Shown: positions 15,794 to 22,837 of the stretch, one piece after another
How the letters are laid out: the number at the start of each line of letters is the position of its first letter
Numbering within the stretch: position 1 is the first letter of the stretch
Source: Micromonospora rosaria
GTDB taxonomy: Bacteria > Actinomycetota > Actinomycetes > Mycobacteriales > Micromonosporaceae
Assembly (NCBI RefSeq): GCF_001567585.1
Contig: NZ_LRQV01000073.1
Span: forward strand, 1 to 34,275
DNA length: 34,275 nt
Direction of reading: 5' to 3'
Position numbers and translations under genes: made by a program
The notes under the pieces: generated by a model
Databases searched by the model: none
The model's input: only the letters and a program-made list of their open reading frames with translations
What the model was told of the DNA's origin: nothing

Positions 15794-17632
15794 TCAGAGC
15801 CGGAGTTGGGGGCGGTAGATGTCCAGCCAGGTGCTCAGGTCGAGCACCCGCTCCATCCGGTTGCGATATTCGAGGGACATGGTGGCCGAGTCCCGCCGGG
15901 TGAGGTCCTCCAGCTCACCGCGGTCGACCAGCTCGAACACCGGGCCGTCGGTGCTGAGCAGTTCCTTGCACTGCTGGATCAGCGAGCCCGCGTACAGCGG
16001 ATCCAGCGTGCCCGGGTAGGGAGACTTCACCCGGTTCAGCACCGACGAGGGCAGCAGGTCGGCGGTCGCGGCACGCAGCAGGCTCTTCTCCCTGCCGTCG
16101 AAGGTCTTCACCGACCACGGGGTGTTGTAGACGTACTCCACGAGCCGGTGGTCGCAGAACGGCACCCGGACCTCCAACCCGACGGCCATGCTGATCCGGT
16201 CCTTACGCTCCAGGAGCATCCGGACGAAACGGGTCAGGTGCAGGTGGCACATCACCCTCATCCGCATCTCGTGGTCGCTCTCCCCGTCGGCCCGCTCGAC
16301 CTCGGCGACCGCCTGGGCGTAGCGGTCGCGGATGTAGCCGCGCAGGTCGAGGGCGGCGGTGAGGTCGGCGTTGAACCGGTCGGGTGCCTGGGCCCGCGCG
16401 CCGCTGACGGGGACGGCCATCCACGGGAACGTCTCCGCGGCCTGCGCCTCCGGTTGGTGGAACCACCGGTACCCGCCGAAGACCTCGTCGGCGGACTCCC
16501 CGGACAGGGCGACCGTGGAGTGCTGACGGATGGCCTGGAACAGCAGGTACAGGGAGGTGTCCAGGTCACCAAAGCTGATCGGGCTGTCCCGCGCGGTGAT
16601 CACCGCGCGGCGCACCGCCGGGTCGGCGATCGTGGCCTGGTCGAGGACGACGGCCTGATGCTGGGAGCCGACGCGGGCGGCCACGTCGAGCGCGTACGGG
16701 GCGTCCGGGGTGGCCCGGAACTCGTCGGCGACGAAGTCGTGGTCCCGTCCGACAAAGTCCACAGTGAAGCTGCGCACCTGCTCGCCGCGCCGGCCGAGGT
16801 TCGCGGCGGCCAGGGCGGTGATCACGCTGGAGTCCAGCCCACCGGAGAGCAGGGTGCAGCGGGGGACGTCGGAGACCAACTGCCGGTCCACGACGTCCTC
16901 GAGCAACTCGCGGATGGTGGCGACGGTGGTCGTCAGGTCGTCGGTGTGCGCCCGGGTCGGCAGGGTCCAGTAGCGGCGTTCCCGCAGTCCGGCACGGTCG
17001 ACGGTGACCACACCACCCGGCAGCACCTCGCGCATCCCGCGCCACACCGCGGCGCCCGGGGTCTGGGTGAAGCTGGCCAGCTCACGCAGCCCGTCGAGGT
17101 CGACCGTCCGGTCGGCCAGCGGGTTGGCGAGGATCGCCTTCGGTTCGGAGCCGAACAGCACCCCGTCGTCGGTACGGGCGACGTAGAGCGGTTTGACGCC
17201 CAGCCGGTCGCGGATCAGCACCAGCCTGTCGACCCGGCCGTCCCAGACGGCGAAGGCGTACATGCCGTTGAGCCGGTCGGCGACCGCCTCGCCCCACTCC
17301 AGGTAGCCGTGCAGCACCACCTCGGTGTCGCTGCGGGTCCGGAACCGGTGACCGCGACGGAGCAGCTCACCGCGCAGCTCGACGAAGTTGTAGACCTCAC
17401 CGCTGTAGGTGATCGCCACCGCGCCGTCGTCGGTGTCCACCCCCATGGGCTGGCTGCCACCCTCGACGTCGATGACCGCCAGCCGGCGGTGGCCGAACGC
17501 GGCGCACCGATCGAGCCAGACGCCGTCGGCGTCCGGACCTCGGCAGGCCATGGTCGCGGTCATCGCGTCCAGGTCCGCGCGGTGCCTGGTCAGATCCCGC
17601 TCGAACGAGACCCAACCCGTGATGCCACACAT
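15794..17632 (-). CDS. phzH: Asparagine synthetase-type amidotransferase, probable PhzH
   Basis: A 612-residue glutamine-dependent amidotransferase of the class B asparagine synthetase family. The Ntn glutaminase domain starts MCGITGWVSF with Cys2 as nucleophile and includes CRGPDADGVW and SGEVYNFVELR. The synthetase domain has the PP-loop SGGLDSS (about residues 263-269). Within a phenazine operon the obvious role is that of Pseudomonas chlororaphis PhzH, a protein of nearly identical length that amidates phenazine-1-carboxylate to the carboxamide. Asparagine biosynthesis cannot be ruled out from sequence alone, but the position between phzG and phzB supports the phenazine role. Confidence 0.82.
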   Translation of the reverse strand: MCGITGWVSFERDLTRHRADLDAMTATMACRGPDADGVWLDRCAAFGHRRLAVIDVEGGSQPMGVDTDDGAVAITYSGEVYNFVELRGELLRRGHRFRTRSDTEVVLHGYLEWGEAVADRLNGMYAFAVWDGRVDRLVLIRDRLGVKPLYVARTDDGVLFGSEPKAILANPLADRTVDLDGLRELASFTQTPGAAVWRGMREVLPGGVVTVDRAGLRERRYWTLPTRAHTDDLTTTVATIRELLEDVVDRQLVSDVPRCTLLSGGLDSSVITALAAANLGRRGEQVRSFTVDFVGRDHDFVADEFRATPDAPYALDVAARVGSQHQAVVLDQATIADPAVRRAVITARDSPISFGDLDTSLYLLFQAIRQHSTVALSGESADEVFGGYRWFHQPEAQAAETFPWMAVPVSGARAQAPDRFNADLTAALDLRGYIRDRYAQAVAEVERADGESDHEMRMRVMCHLHLTRFVRMLLERKDRISMAVGLEVRVPFCDHRLVEYVYNTPWSVKTFDGREKSLLRAATADLLPSSVLNRVKSPYPGTLDPLYAGSLIQQCKELLSTDGPVFELVDRGELEDLTRRDSATMSLEYRNRMERVLDLSTWLDIYRPQLRL

Positions 17633-17671
17633 CGATCTGCTGTCCTCTCGCGTGCGCCGCCAGGACGGGGG

Positions 17672-18289
17672 TCAGGGTTGCAGCCGGCCGGCCCGCCAGC
17701 CGGTCCCGTCGCGCTCGTAGAGCAGCCGCTGGTGCAGGCGGCCGGGGTCGGCCTGCCAGAACTCGACCGATTCGAGTCCGAGCAGGTACCCCAGCCAGGC
17801 GGCCGGGCGTGGCAGCGGCACGCCGTCACGACCCAGGTGCGCGGCCTGCCTTCGCAGCTCGTCCTCGTCCAGCAGGGGTGCGCTCTGCTGTGCGGCCACC
17901 GACATCGGGTGGGTGCCGACGGGCCGGGCGGCCCACAGGGCCTCGGCCTCCTCGTCGGGTAGCGGACCGGTGGGGCCGGTCACGACCACCTGCCGGCCGG
18001 CCTCGCGCCAGTAGAGAACGCCGGAGGCCCAGCCGTTCTCCGCCAGCTCCCGGCCCTTGCGGCTGGTGGCGTGGGTGGTGAACACCAGACCCGAGTCGCG
18101 GATCCCGAGGACCTGCACGATGCGGGTGGAGGCGCGGCCCCGGGCATCCGCGGTGGCCAGCGCCAGCGCGCCCGGCTCGCGGACGCCGTCGGCGACCGCG
18201 CGGTCCCACCAGGCCCGCAGCAGACCCACCGGTTCGACGGGCGGGGCGGAGAACTCGTCGGTGCCCAGGGGCCGGGACGGGGCGCTCAC
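17672..18289 (-). CDS. phzG: PhzG, FMN-dependent dihydrophenazine oxidase
   Basis: A 205-residue member of the pyridoxamine-5'-phosphate oxidase fold. Landmarks are ALALATADARGRASTRIVQV, FTTHATSRKGRELAENGWAS and GVLYWREAGRQVVVTG (FMN-binding core), SPLP-like spacing through TGPLPDEEAEALW, and the C-terminal LESVEFWQADPGRLHQRLLY. PhzG oxidises the tricyclic dihydro-intermediates to aromatic phenazine carboxylates. GTG 18289 overlaps the stop of the upstream ORF by 4 nt (GTGA), so the two are translationally coupled. The C-terminal RLQP replaces the RLNP/RLAP ending common in this fold. Confidence 0.95.
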   Translation of the reverse strand: MSAPSRPLGTDEFSAPPVEPVGLLRAWWDRAVADGVREPGALALATADARGRASTRIVQVLGIRDSGLVFTTHATSRKGRELAENGWASGVLYWREAGRQVVVTGPTGPLPDEEAEALWAARPVGTHPMSVAAQQSAPLLDEDELRRQAAHLGRDGVPLPRPAAWLGYLLGLESVEFWQADPGRLHQRLLYERDGTGWRAGRLQP

Positions 18290-18633
18290 GACGGCCTCCT
18301 GACCGGCTCGAAGGCCAGGCCACCGCCGAGCGCCTCACCGGAGTGGACCCCCTCGACGATGGCCTCGACGTCGGTCGTCATCCGCAGGCTCGGCGGGTAT
18401 CCGATGAGCTCGGTGGCCCGGTTCGGCGGCATCGGCGCCGTCAGGTCGGCGGTCGACTCCCACAGCACCACCGCGCCCCAGCGGTTGGTCTGCCGGTCGG
18501 AGATCCAGAACTTCAGGCGCAGCCCCTGGACCCGTTCCCACGGCTGCACCCCCTCGTCACGCAGGTAGGCGCGTAGGGATTCGATGGTCTGGTCGGACCC
18601 GGACAGGTCCCACCAGGAGATGGTGGCTTTCAT
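18286..18633 (-). CDS. Small protein of the phenazine operon, possible dimeric alpha-beta barrel
   Basis: A 115-residue protein starting MKATISWWDLSGSDQTIESL. The middle has RVQGLRLKFWISDRQTNRWG followed by AVVLWESTADL. A beta strand, a helix, then a strand ending in a tryptophan-rich turn and a W-E-S segment is reminiscent of ferredoxin-like dimeric alpha-beta barrel proteins (YdhR/ABM monooxygenase type). I cannot place it in a named family with confidence. It is coupled to phzG by a GTGA overlap, so it is part of the pathway operon. It now begins just downstream of the IS, and only a weak GGCGG remains as a ribosome binding site. It could be a tailoring or protective enzyme (inference). 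Confidence 0.75.
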   Translation of the reverse strand: MKATISWWDLSGSDQTIESLRAYLRDEGVQPWERVQGLRLKFWISDRQTNRWGAVVLWESTADLTAPMPPNRATELIGYPPSLRMTTDVEAIVEGVHSGEALGGGLAFEPVRRPS

Positions 18634-18639
18634 CAGAAG

Positions 18640-20312
18640 CCGCCCGTGAAACCCCTGGCTTCAGCCATGGGGAGGTAGGGGCGGTCGGGTGTTGCGCTGG
18701 TGTTGGACATAACTCTTGACAACCTCCAAGGTCGCGTCGCCCACGGTGGCGACGAAGTACGAGTGGTCCACAGGGTGGGTGACCGGGACCGCAGGGACGG
18801 GAACTCGGAACGCAGCAGACGCGACGTGCGCCCCTTTGATCTGTGTGACGAGGCGGTGGATGCCGTACTGGGGGTCGCAGGTGACGAACAGACGCACGTG
18901 GCTGGGCATCGTCTCCAGTTCCAGGATGGGTGCGTCGCATTCGGCGTACACCTCTCGGACGATGTGCTTGGGCGGGTGTCGGTGTCGCCGGTGATGACGG
19001 GTGTCGGTATATGGGGCACCGGACGACGTGGTGGGTGCAGCGGTGAACGACGGTGTTGTGCGAGCGGATCTCGTCCATCCCGGCAGTACGCGGCCCAATG
19101 GTGCATAGTGTCTGTTGTGGATGAGATAGTGCGCTTCACGTACCGGTTGCGCCCCGGCGCGACCGCACGTGGCGCGCTTCTCGCCGAGTGGGGCCGCTGC
19201 CGGTGGCTGTGGAACGAGGCCGTTCACCAGCAGAAGACCGGCCGCAGACCCACCTTTCGCACACTGTCGAAGCTGCTCACCGAGGCCCGCGCCCGACTGT
19301 CGTGGCTGCGTGAGGGTTCCCAGGTGGCCCAGCAGCAGACCCTGCGCACCTACGCCCTCGCCCTCCAGCACTCCTACAAGATCACAAGGCGCGGTCGACC
19401 GGCGTTCAAGCCGCGTAGCAAGACGCTGCCCAGCCTCGAATACACCCTGCGCGGGTTCACCATCCGCGACCGTCGTCTGCGTCTGGCCGGTGGCATCACC
19501 ATCCCGGTGGTGTGGTCCCGGGAACTGCCGTCCGATCCGACCAGCGTCCGCGTCTACCAAGACTCTCTCGGCCACTGGTACGCCTCGTTCGTCGTCCGCC
19601 GTGACACCGCGCCCACGCCCGCGCCGGCGGCTGAGACGGCGATCGGTGTGGACTGGGGTGTCACCGTCACCGCCACCACCACCGACCCCGCCTACGATCT
19701 GCCGCACCTCGGCCACCGCAGACGGTGTGCCGCCGAACTGGCCCGGATGCAGCGCAGGATGAGCCGACGCCGCCGACCCCGGGGCAACCCGCCGTCGAAG
19801 GGCTACCTGCGGGCCAGACGGCAGGCAGCGAAGCTGCACAGGAAGGCAGCCCGGCAGAACACCCACGACGCCCGCCAGTGGGCCAAAAGGGTGGTGGCCG
19901 ATCATGCCGTGATCGCCGTGGAGGACTTCAGACCGAGGTTCCTGGCCCGATCCACCATGGCGCGGAAGGTCGCGGACGTCGCGGTCGGGGCGGCCAAACG
20001 GGAACTGATCGACCTGGGCGTGCGGGCGGGCCGGAAGGTGGTGTTGGTGGCGCCCGCCTACACCACGATGACCTGCTCGCAGTGCGGTACGAGAGCCAAG
20101 GAACGCCTCGGGCTGGGTATCCGGACCTTCCGGTGCGGCGACTGCGGGTACACCGCGTGCCGCGACCGGAACGCCGCGAGGACGATCCTCGCCACGGTAG
20201 AGCGCGACCGTGCTGGTGCCGACGACGTCAGACACGTGATCACCTCCCTTCGGGCTGGTGGTGGCGTGCGGTCCGAGCCAGAAATCCCCCGACTTCCAAC
20301 CGTGGGGAAGCG
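18640..20312. mobile_element. IS200/IS605-type element carrying degenerate tnpA and intact tnpB
   Basis: The element lies between phzE and the small phenazine-operon ORF. At the left end, CCCCTGGC-TTCA-GCCATGGGG (18652-18672) folds into a hairpin with one bulged T. At the right end, CCCCCG...CGTGGGG (20286-20307) has the same CCCC/T-GGGG base with a degenerate stem. Imperfect hairpins with a bulge, in place of terminal inverted repeats, are the mark of this superfamily. The two genes are divergent, tnpA leftwards and tnpB rightwards. Exact boundaries and the target tetra- or pentanucleotide cannot be fixed without an empty site; the coordinates are estimates. Confidence 0.8.
18661..19078 (-). 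pseudogene. tnpA: Frameshifted IS200-family Y1 transposase
   Basis: A recognisable TnpA spread over three frames. Frame 1 gives MDEIRSHNTVVHRCTHHVV from 19078. Another frame gives PVITGDTDTR. A third gives KHIVREVYAECDAPILELET and MPSHVRLFVTCDPQYGIHRL. The second returns with GRTSRLLRSEFPSLRSR, and the third finishes with SYFVATVGDATLEVVKSYVQ and a TGA at 18661. At least four frame changes are needed. The HUH metal-binding motif (normally MPDHVHLF) reads MPSHVRLF, so the second His is also lost. The catalytic Tyr in KSYVQHQ survives. The gene is certainly inactive. Confidence 0.85.
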
Positions 20313-20316
20313 TTAA
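19108..20316 (+). CDS. tnpB: TnpB, RNA-guided RuvC-like nuclease of the IS605 family
   Basis: About 402 residues, full length for the compact TnpB family. From GTG 19108, the N-terminal domain includes VDEIVRFTYRLRPGA and WGRCRWLWNEAVHQQK. The split RuvC site is complete: D182 in AIGVDWGV, E272 in HAVIAVEDF, and D353 in CRDRNAARTIL. The zinc ribbon is CSQC (323-326) and CGDC (343-346). GTG 19117 is an alternative start. TnpB proteins of this family use a guide RNA from the element's right end to cleave DNA. That RNA would overlap the 3' end of this gene (about 20,150-20,312 or beyond). Its TAA overlaps the convergent phzE TAA in a shared TTAA. Apart from the lost tnpA, nothing suggests this gene is damaged. 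Confidence 0.9.
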   Translation: MSVVDEIVRFTYRLRPGATARGALLAEWGRCRWLWNEAVHQQKTGRRPTFRTLSKLLTEARARLSWLREGSQVAQQQTLRTYALALQHSYKITRRGRPAFKPRSKTLPSLEYTLRGFTIRDRRLRLAGGITIPVVWSRELPSDPTSVRVYQDSLGHWYASFVVRRDTAPTPAPAAETAIGVDWGVTVTATTTDPAYDLPHLGHRRRCAAELARMQRRMSRRRRPRGNPPSKGYLRARRQAAKLHRKAARQNTHDARQWAKRVVADHAVIAVEDFRPRFLARSTMARKVADVAVGAAKRELIDLGVRAGRKVVLVAPAYTTMTCSQCGTRAKERLGLGIRTFRCGDCGYTACRDRNAARTILATVERDRAGADDVRHVITSLRAGGGVRSEPEIPRLPTVGKR

Positions 20317-22217
20317 ACGTTCAGTACCTCCTCGGTCTGCGTCAGCGGCGTCAACAGCTCACCCAGGACCCGTTCGCCGTCCTGGGTGAGGACCGACTCG
20401 ATGTGGAACTGCACCGAGGTGAAGGACGGCCCGCGCAGGGCGTGCACCTCGCCCGTGCCGGCGTCCAGGCTGACCTGCACGGCGCCGACGCCGGGGCGGT
20501 CCACCTGCTCGGCCCGCCCGTAGGCCTCGTAGGAGTTGTAGAAGCCCACGCGCTCGCGGGAGCCGAACAGGTCGATCTCGCGCTGGGTGCCCTGGTTCGG
20601 GACCGCCCGACGCCGCAGCGCGAACCCGAGGTGCCGGCACAGCAACTGGTGGCTCAGGCACACCGCCAGGAAGGGGATGCGCCGGGACAGCAGACGCTCG
20701 ATCGCCGCCGTGAGGTGGGCCATCCTCGGGTCGTCGGCGTCCCTCGGGTCACCGGGACCGGGCCCCAGGATGACGAGATCGTGCTCCTCGAAGCGGTGGG
20801 GCGCGTCGAAGCGGGCGAGGTGCACCGTCAGTCCGATGGCCCGCAACTGGTGGGCCAGCATCGCGCTGAAGGTGTCCTCGGCGTCGACGACCAGCGCCCG
20901 GCGGCCGGTCAACGCCGGCTGCGGGTGCGTGCGCGAGCCGGTGTCGGTGAGCCAGAACCGCGCGATCGTGCTGTTGCGTCTGCTCAGCGCCTCGCGGATC
21001 AGCGGATTCTGGTGGAGGCGGTCGCGGGCGGCCAGCGCCGAGAGCAGACCGGCGGCCTTGGTGCGGGTCTCGGCAACCTCGGCGGCGGGGTCGGAGTGCC
21101 GGACCAGGGTCGCCCCGACCCCGACCTCGACGCGCGCGTCGTCGTCGCGCTCGGAGGTGGTGATGTCGGCGGTGCGGATGAGGATGGCGGAGTCCAGCGT
21201 CCGCGCGCCGGTGGCGTCCCGGCCGATGAGAGCCGCGATACCGCCGTAGTACCCGCGCCCGCGCGGCTCGTAGCGGGCGATGACCCGGCAGGCGTTCTCC
21301 AGCGGGCTGCCGGTCACGGTGGGCGCGAACATCGTCTCGCGCAGGATGTCGCGGGGGTCGAGGTCGCTGCGCCCCTCGATGACGTACTCGGTGTGCGCGA
21401 GCCAGGCCATCTCCCGCAGGAACGGGCCCACCACCCGGCCGCCGCCCTGGCAGATCCGGGCCATCATCTTCAGTTCCTCGTCCAGGACCATGTACAGCTC
21501 GTCGGTCTCCTTGCCGTCGGTGAGGAAGTCCATGACCTCCGACAGCACCGGACCGGTCGGCGGGTAGCGGTAGGTGCCGCTGATGGGGGTCATCGCGGCG
21601 ACGCCGTCGCGCAGGCTGATGTGGCGCTCGGGGGTGGCGCCGACGAAGGTGCGGGTGCCCGTGTGCACGAGGAAGGTCCAGTAAGCGCCGGTCTCCCGGG
21701 TGAGCAGCCGGCGGAACAGGCTCAGGGCGCTGCGCGTGGAGTAGCCGGTGATGGTGGTGACGAACGAGCGCTTGATGACGAAGTTCGAGCCCGCTCCGGT
21801 GCCGATCTCGTTGTCGAGCACCGCGCGGACGGTGTCGGCGTAGGCGTCGTCCTCGGTGTCGAACCAGCCGCCGGTCAGGGCGATCCGCTCGTCCGGCAGG
21901 TGTCGCAGCGCCTCGGCCGTGCCGATCTGGCCCTGCTCCGTCACCGACATCGCCAGCAGCGGGGAGCCGTCCGCGGCGACGGCGAAGCCGCGCTCGGTGA
22001 CCTGCTGGTGGGGCACCAGGACCAGGGCGTCGTGGCGGGCCTCGCCGGGCCGTCCGGCGTGGTCGGCCAGCGGGATGTCGGCGAGCCGGGCGGGGGTGCT
22101 GACCTGCCCCAGCAGGATCTCCAGTCGGTCCGGGCCCAGGGTGTCCGGCCGGTGCAGCAGCGCGAAGGCACCGGGGTCGGGTCTCAGCACGTGCGCGAGC
22201 AACTGCTGCGGGTTCAT
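20313..22217 (-). CDS. phzE: PhzE, 2-amino-2-desoxyisochorismate synthase
   Basis: A 634-residue fusion enzyme. Residues about 1-420 are the chorismate-using MST (anthranilate synthase I-like) domain, with GAGSNFVIKRSF, PISGTYRYPP, MAWLAHTEYVIEGRSDLDPR and APTVTGSPLENACRVIARYE. Residues about 437-630 are a class I glutamine amidotransferase with oxyanion region GPGPGDP, nucleophile C520 in FLAVCLSHQLLC, and H605/E607 in VQFHIES. It makes ADIC from chorismate using ammonia from glutamine. The ATG overlaps the phzD stop (ATGA). The stop TAA overlaps the tnpB stop, so the insertion left the protein whole. The length matches known PhzE proteins. Confidence 0.97.
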   Translation of the reverse strand: MNPQQLLAHVLRPDPGAFALLHRPDTLGPDRLEILLGQVSTPARLADIPLADHAGRPGEARHDALVLVPHQQVTERGFAVAADGSPLLAMSVTEQGQIGTAEALRHLPDERIALTGGWFDTEDDAYADTVRAVLDNEIGTGAGSNFVIKRSFVTTITGYSTRSALSLFRRLLTRETGAYWTFLVHTGTRTFVGATPERHISLRDGVAAMTPISGTYRYPPTGPVLSEVMDFLTDGKETDELYMVLDEELKMMARICQGGGRVVGPFLREMAWLAHTEYVIEGRSDLDPRDILRETMFAPTVTGSPLENACRVIARYEPRGRGYYGGIAALIGRDATGARTLDSAILIRTADITTSERDDDARVEVGVGATLVRHSDPAAEVAETRTKAAGLLSALAARDRLHQNPLIREALSRRNSTIARFWLTDTGSRTHPQPALTGRRALVVDAEDTFSAMLAHQLRAIGLTVHLARFDAPHRFEEHDLVILGPGPGDPRDADDPRMAHLTAAIERLLSRRIPFLAVCLSHQLLCRHLGFALRRRAVPNQGTQREIDLFGSRERVGFYNSYEAYGRAEQVDRPGVGAVQVSLDAGTGEVHALRGPSFTSVQFHIESVLTQDGERVLGELLTPLTQTEEVLNV

Positions 22218-22837
22218 GCGAAGACCTCCTCGGTGGTGGTGACCACCGAGCAGCGGGTGGCCGCGTAGTCGAGGGCCAGCCGGTGGTAGTCGGCGGAGAG
22301 GTCGCCGAGGGCGTCGGCGACCAGGAACGACTGGATGTCGTTGGTGAACGCCTCCATGGCCGTGGCGAGGACACCGACGTGCGCGTACACCCCGCAGATG
22401 ATCAGCTGGTCACGGTCCTGCTCCCGCAGCTGCGCCAGCAGGTCGGAGCGGAAGAACGCGCTGTAGCGCCACTTGGTGAGCACCCGGTCCGGTGGCCGGG
22501 GTGCGAGGTCGGCGACGATCGCCCGGTCACGCGGGTCGACGCTCATGCCCGGACCCCAGAAGTCCTTCAGCAGGCCACGGTCCTGCTCGGTCATGCCGCC
22601 GGGCTGCGCGGTGTAGAACACCGGGACGCCGAGCGCGGCGCAGCGCTCCCGCAGCCGCACGCAGTGGCGTACCAGCGTGTCCCGCACCGCCGCAGGGAAG
22701 GGCGCGAGGAAGTACCGCTGCATGTCGTGTACGAGCAGTGCCGCCCGCTGCGGGTCGGGAGTCCACTGTGCGGTGCTGACAGGCAGGTCACCGGCGGTCG
22801 GAAGGGAGTAGGCGGGGATCGGCGCTATGCCCGGCAC
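22214..22837 (-). CDS. phzD: PhzD, isochorismatase-type hydrolase producing DHHA
   Basis: A 207-residue isochorismatase-fold hydrolase, exactly the usual PhzD length. It hydrolyses ADIC to trans-2,3-dihydro-3-hydroxyanthranilate and pyruvate. The catalytic Asp is D38 in LLVHDMQRYFL and the general-acid Lys is K122 in RVLTKWRYSAFF. Other family landmarks are YTAQPGGMTEQDRGLLKDFW and IICGVYAHVGVLATAMEAFT. The start is GTG 22837 with GAGGAG upstream, inside the last codons of phzC (13-nt overlap), so the two are translationally coupled. Its stop overlaps the phzE start. Confidence 0.97.
   Translation of the reverse strand: MPGIAPIPAYSLPTAGDLPVSTAQWTPDPQRAALLVHDMQRYFLAPFPAAVRDTLVRHCVRLRERCAALGVPVFYTAQPGGMTEQDRGLLKDFWGPGMSVDPRDRAIVADLAPRPPDRVLTKWRYSAFFRSDLLAQLREQDRDQLIICGVYAHVGVLATAMEAFTNDIQSFLVADALGDLSADYHRLALDYAATRCSVVTTTEEVFA

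Noticed and set aside
15752..17962. 736-codon plus-strand open frame across phzG/phzH
   Set aside because: It lies antisense to phzH and phzG, both of which have clear families and motifs. The translation is Val/Gly/Arg/Asp low complexity, typical of GC-rich antisense frames.
18661..20235. 524-codon minus-strand open frame covering the IS
   Set aside because: Only its C-terminal part is real coding remains (one frame of the broken tnpA). The remainder is antisense to tnpB.
19725..22268. 847-codon plus-strand open frame across tnpB, phzE and phzD
   Set aside because: It is antisense or out of frame to tnpB, phzE and phzD, which have intact catalytic motifs. It has no recognisable domain.
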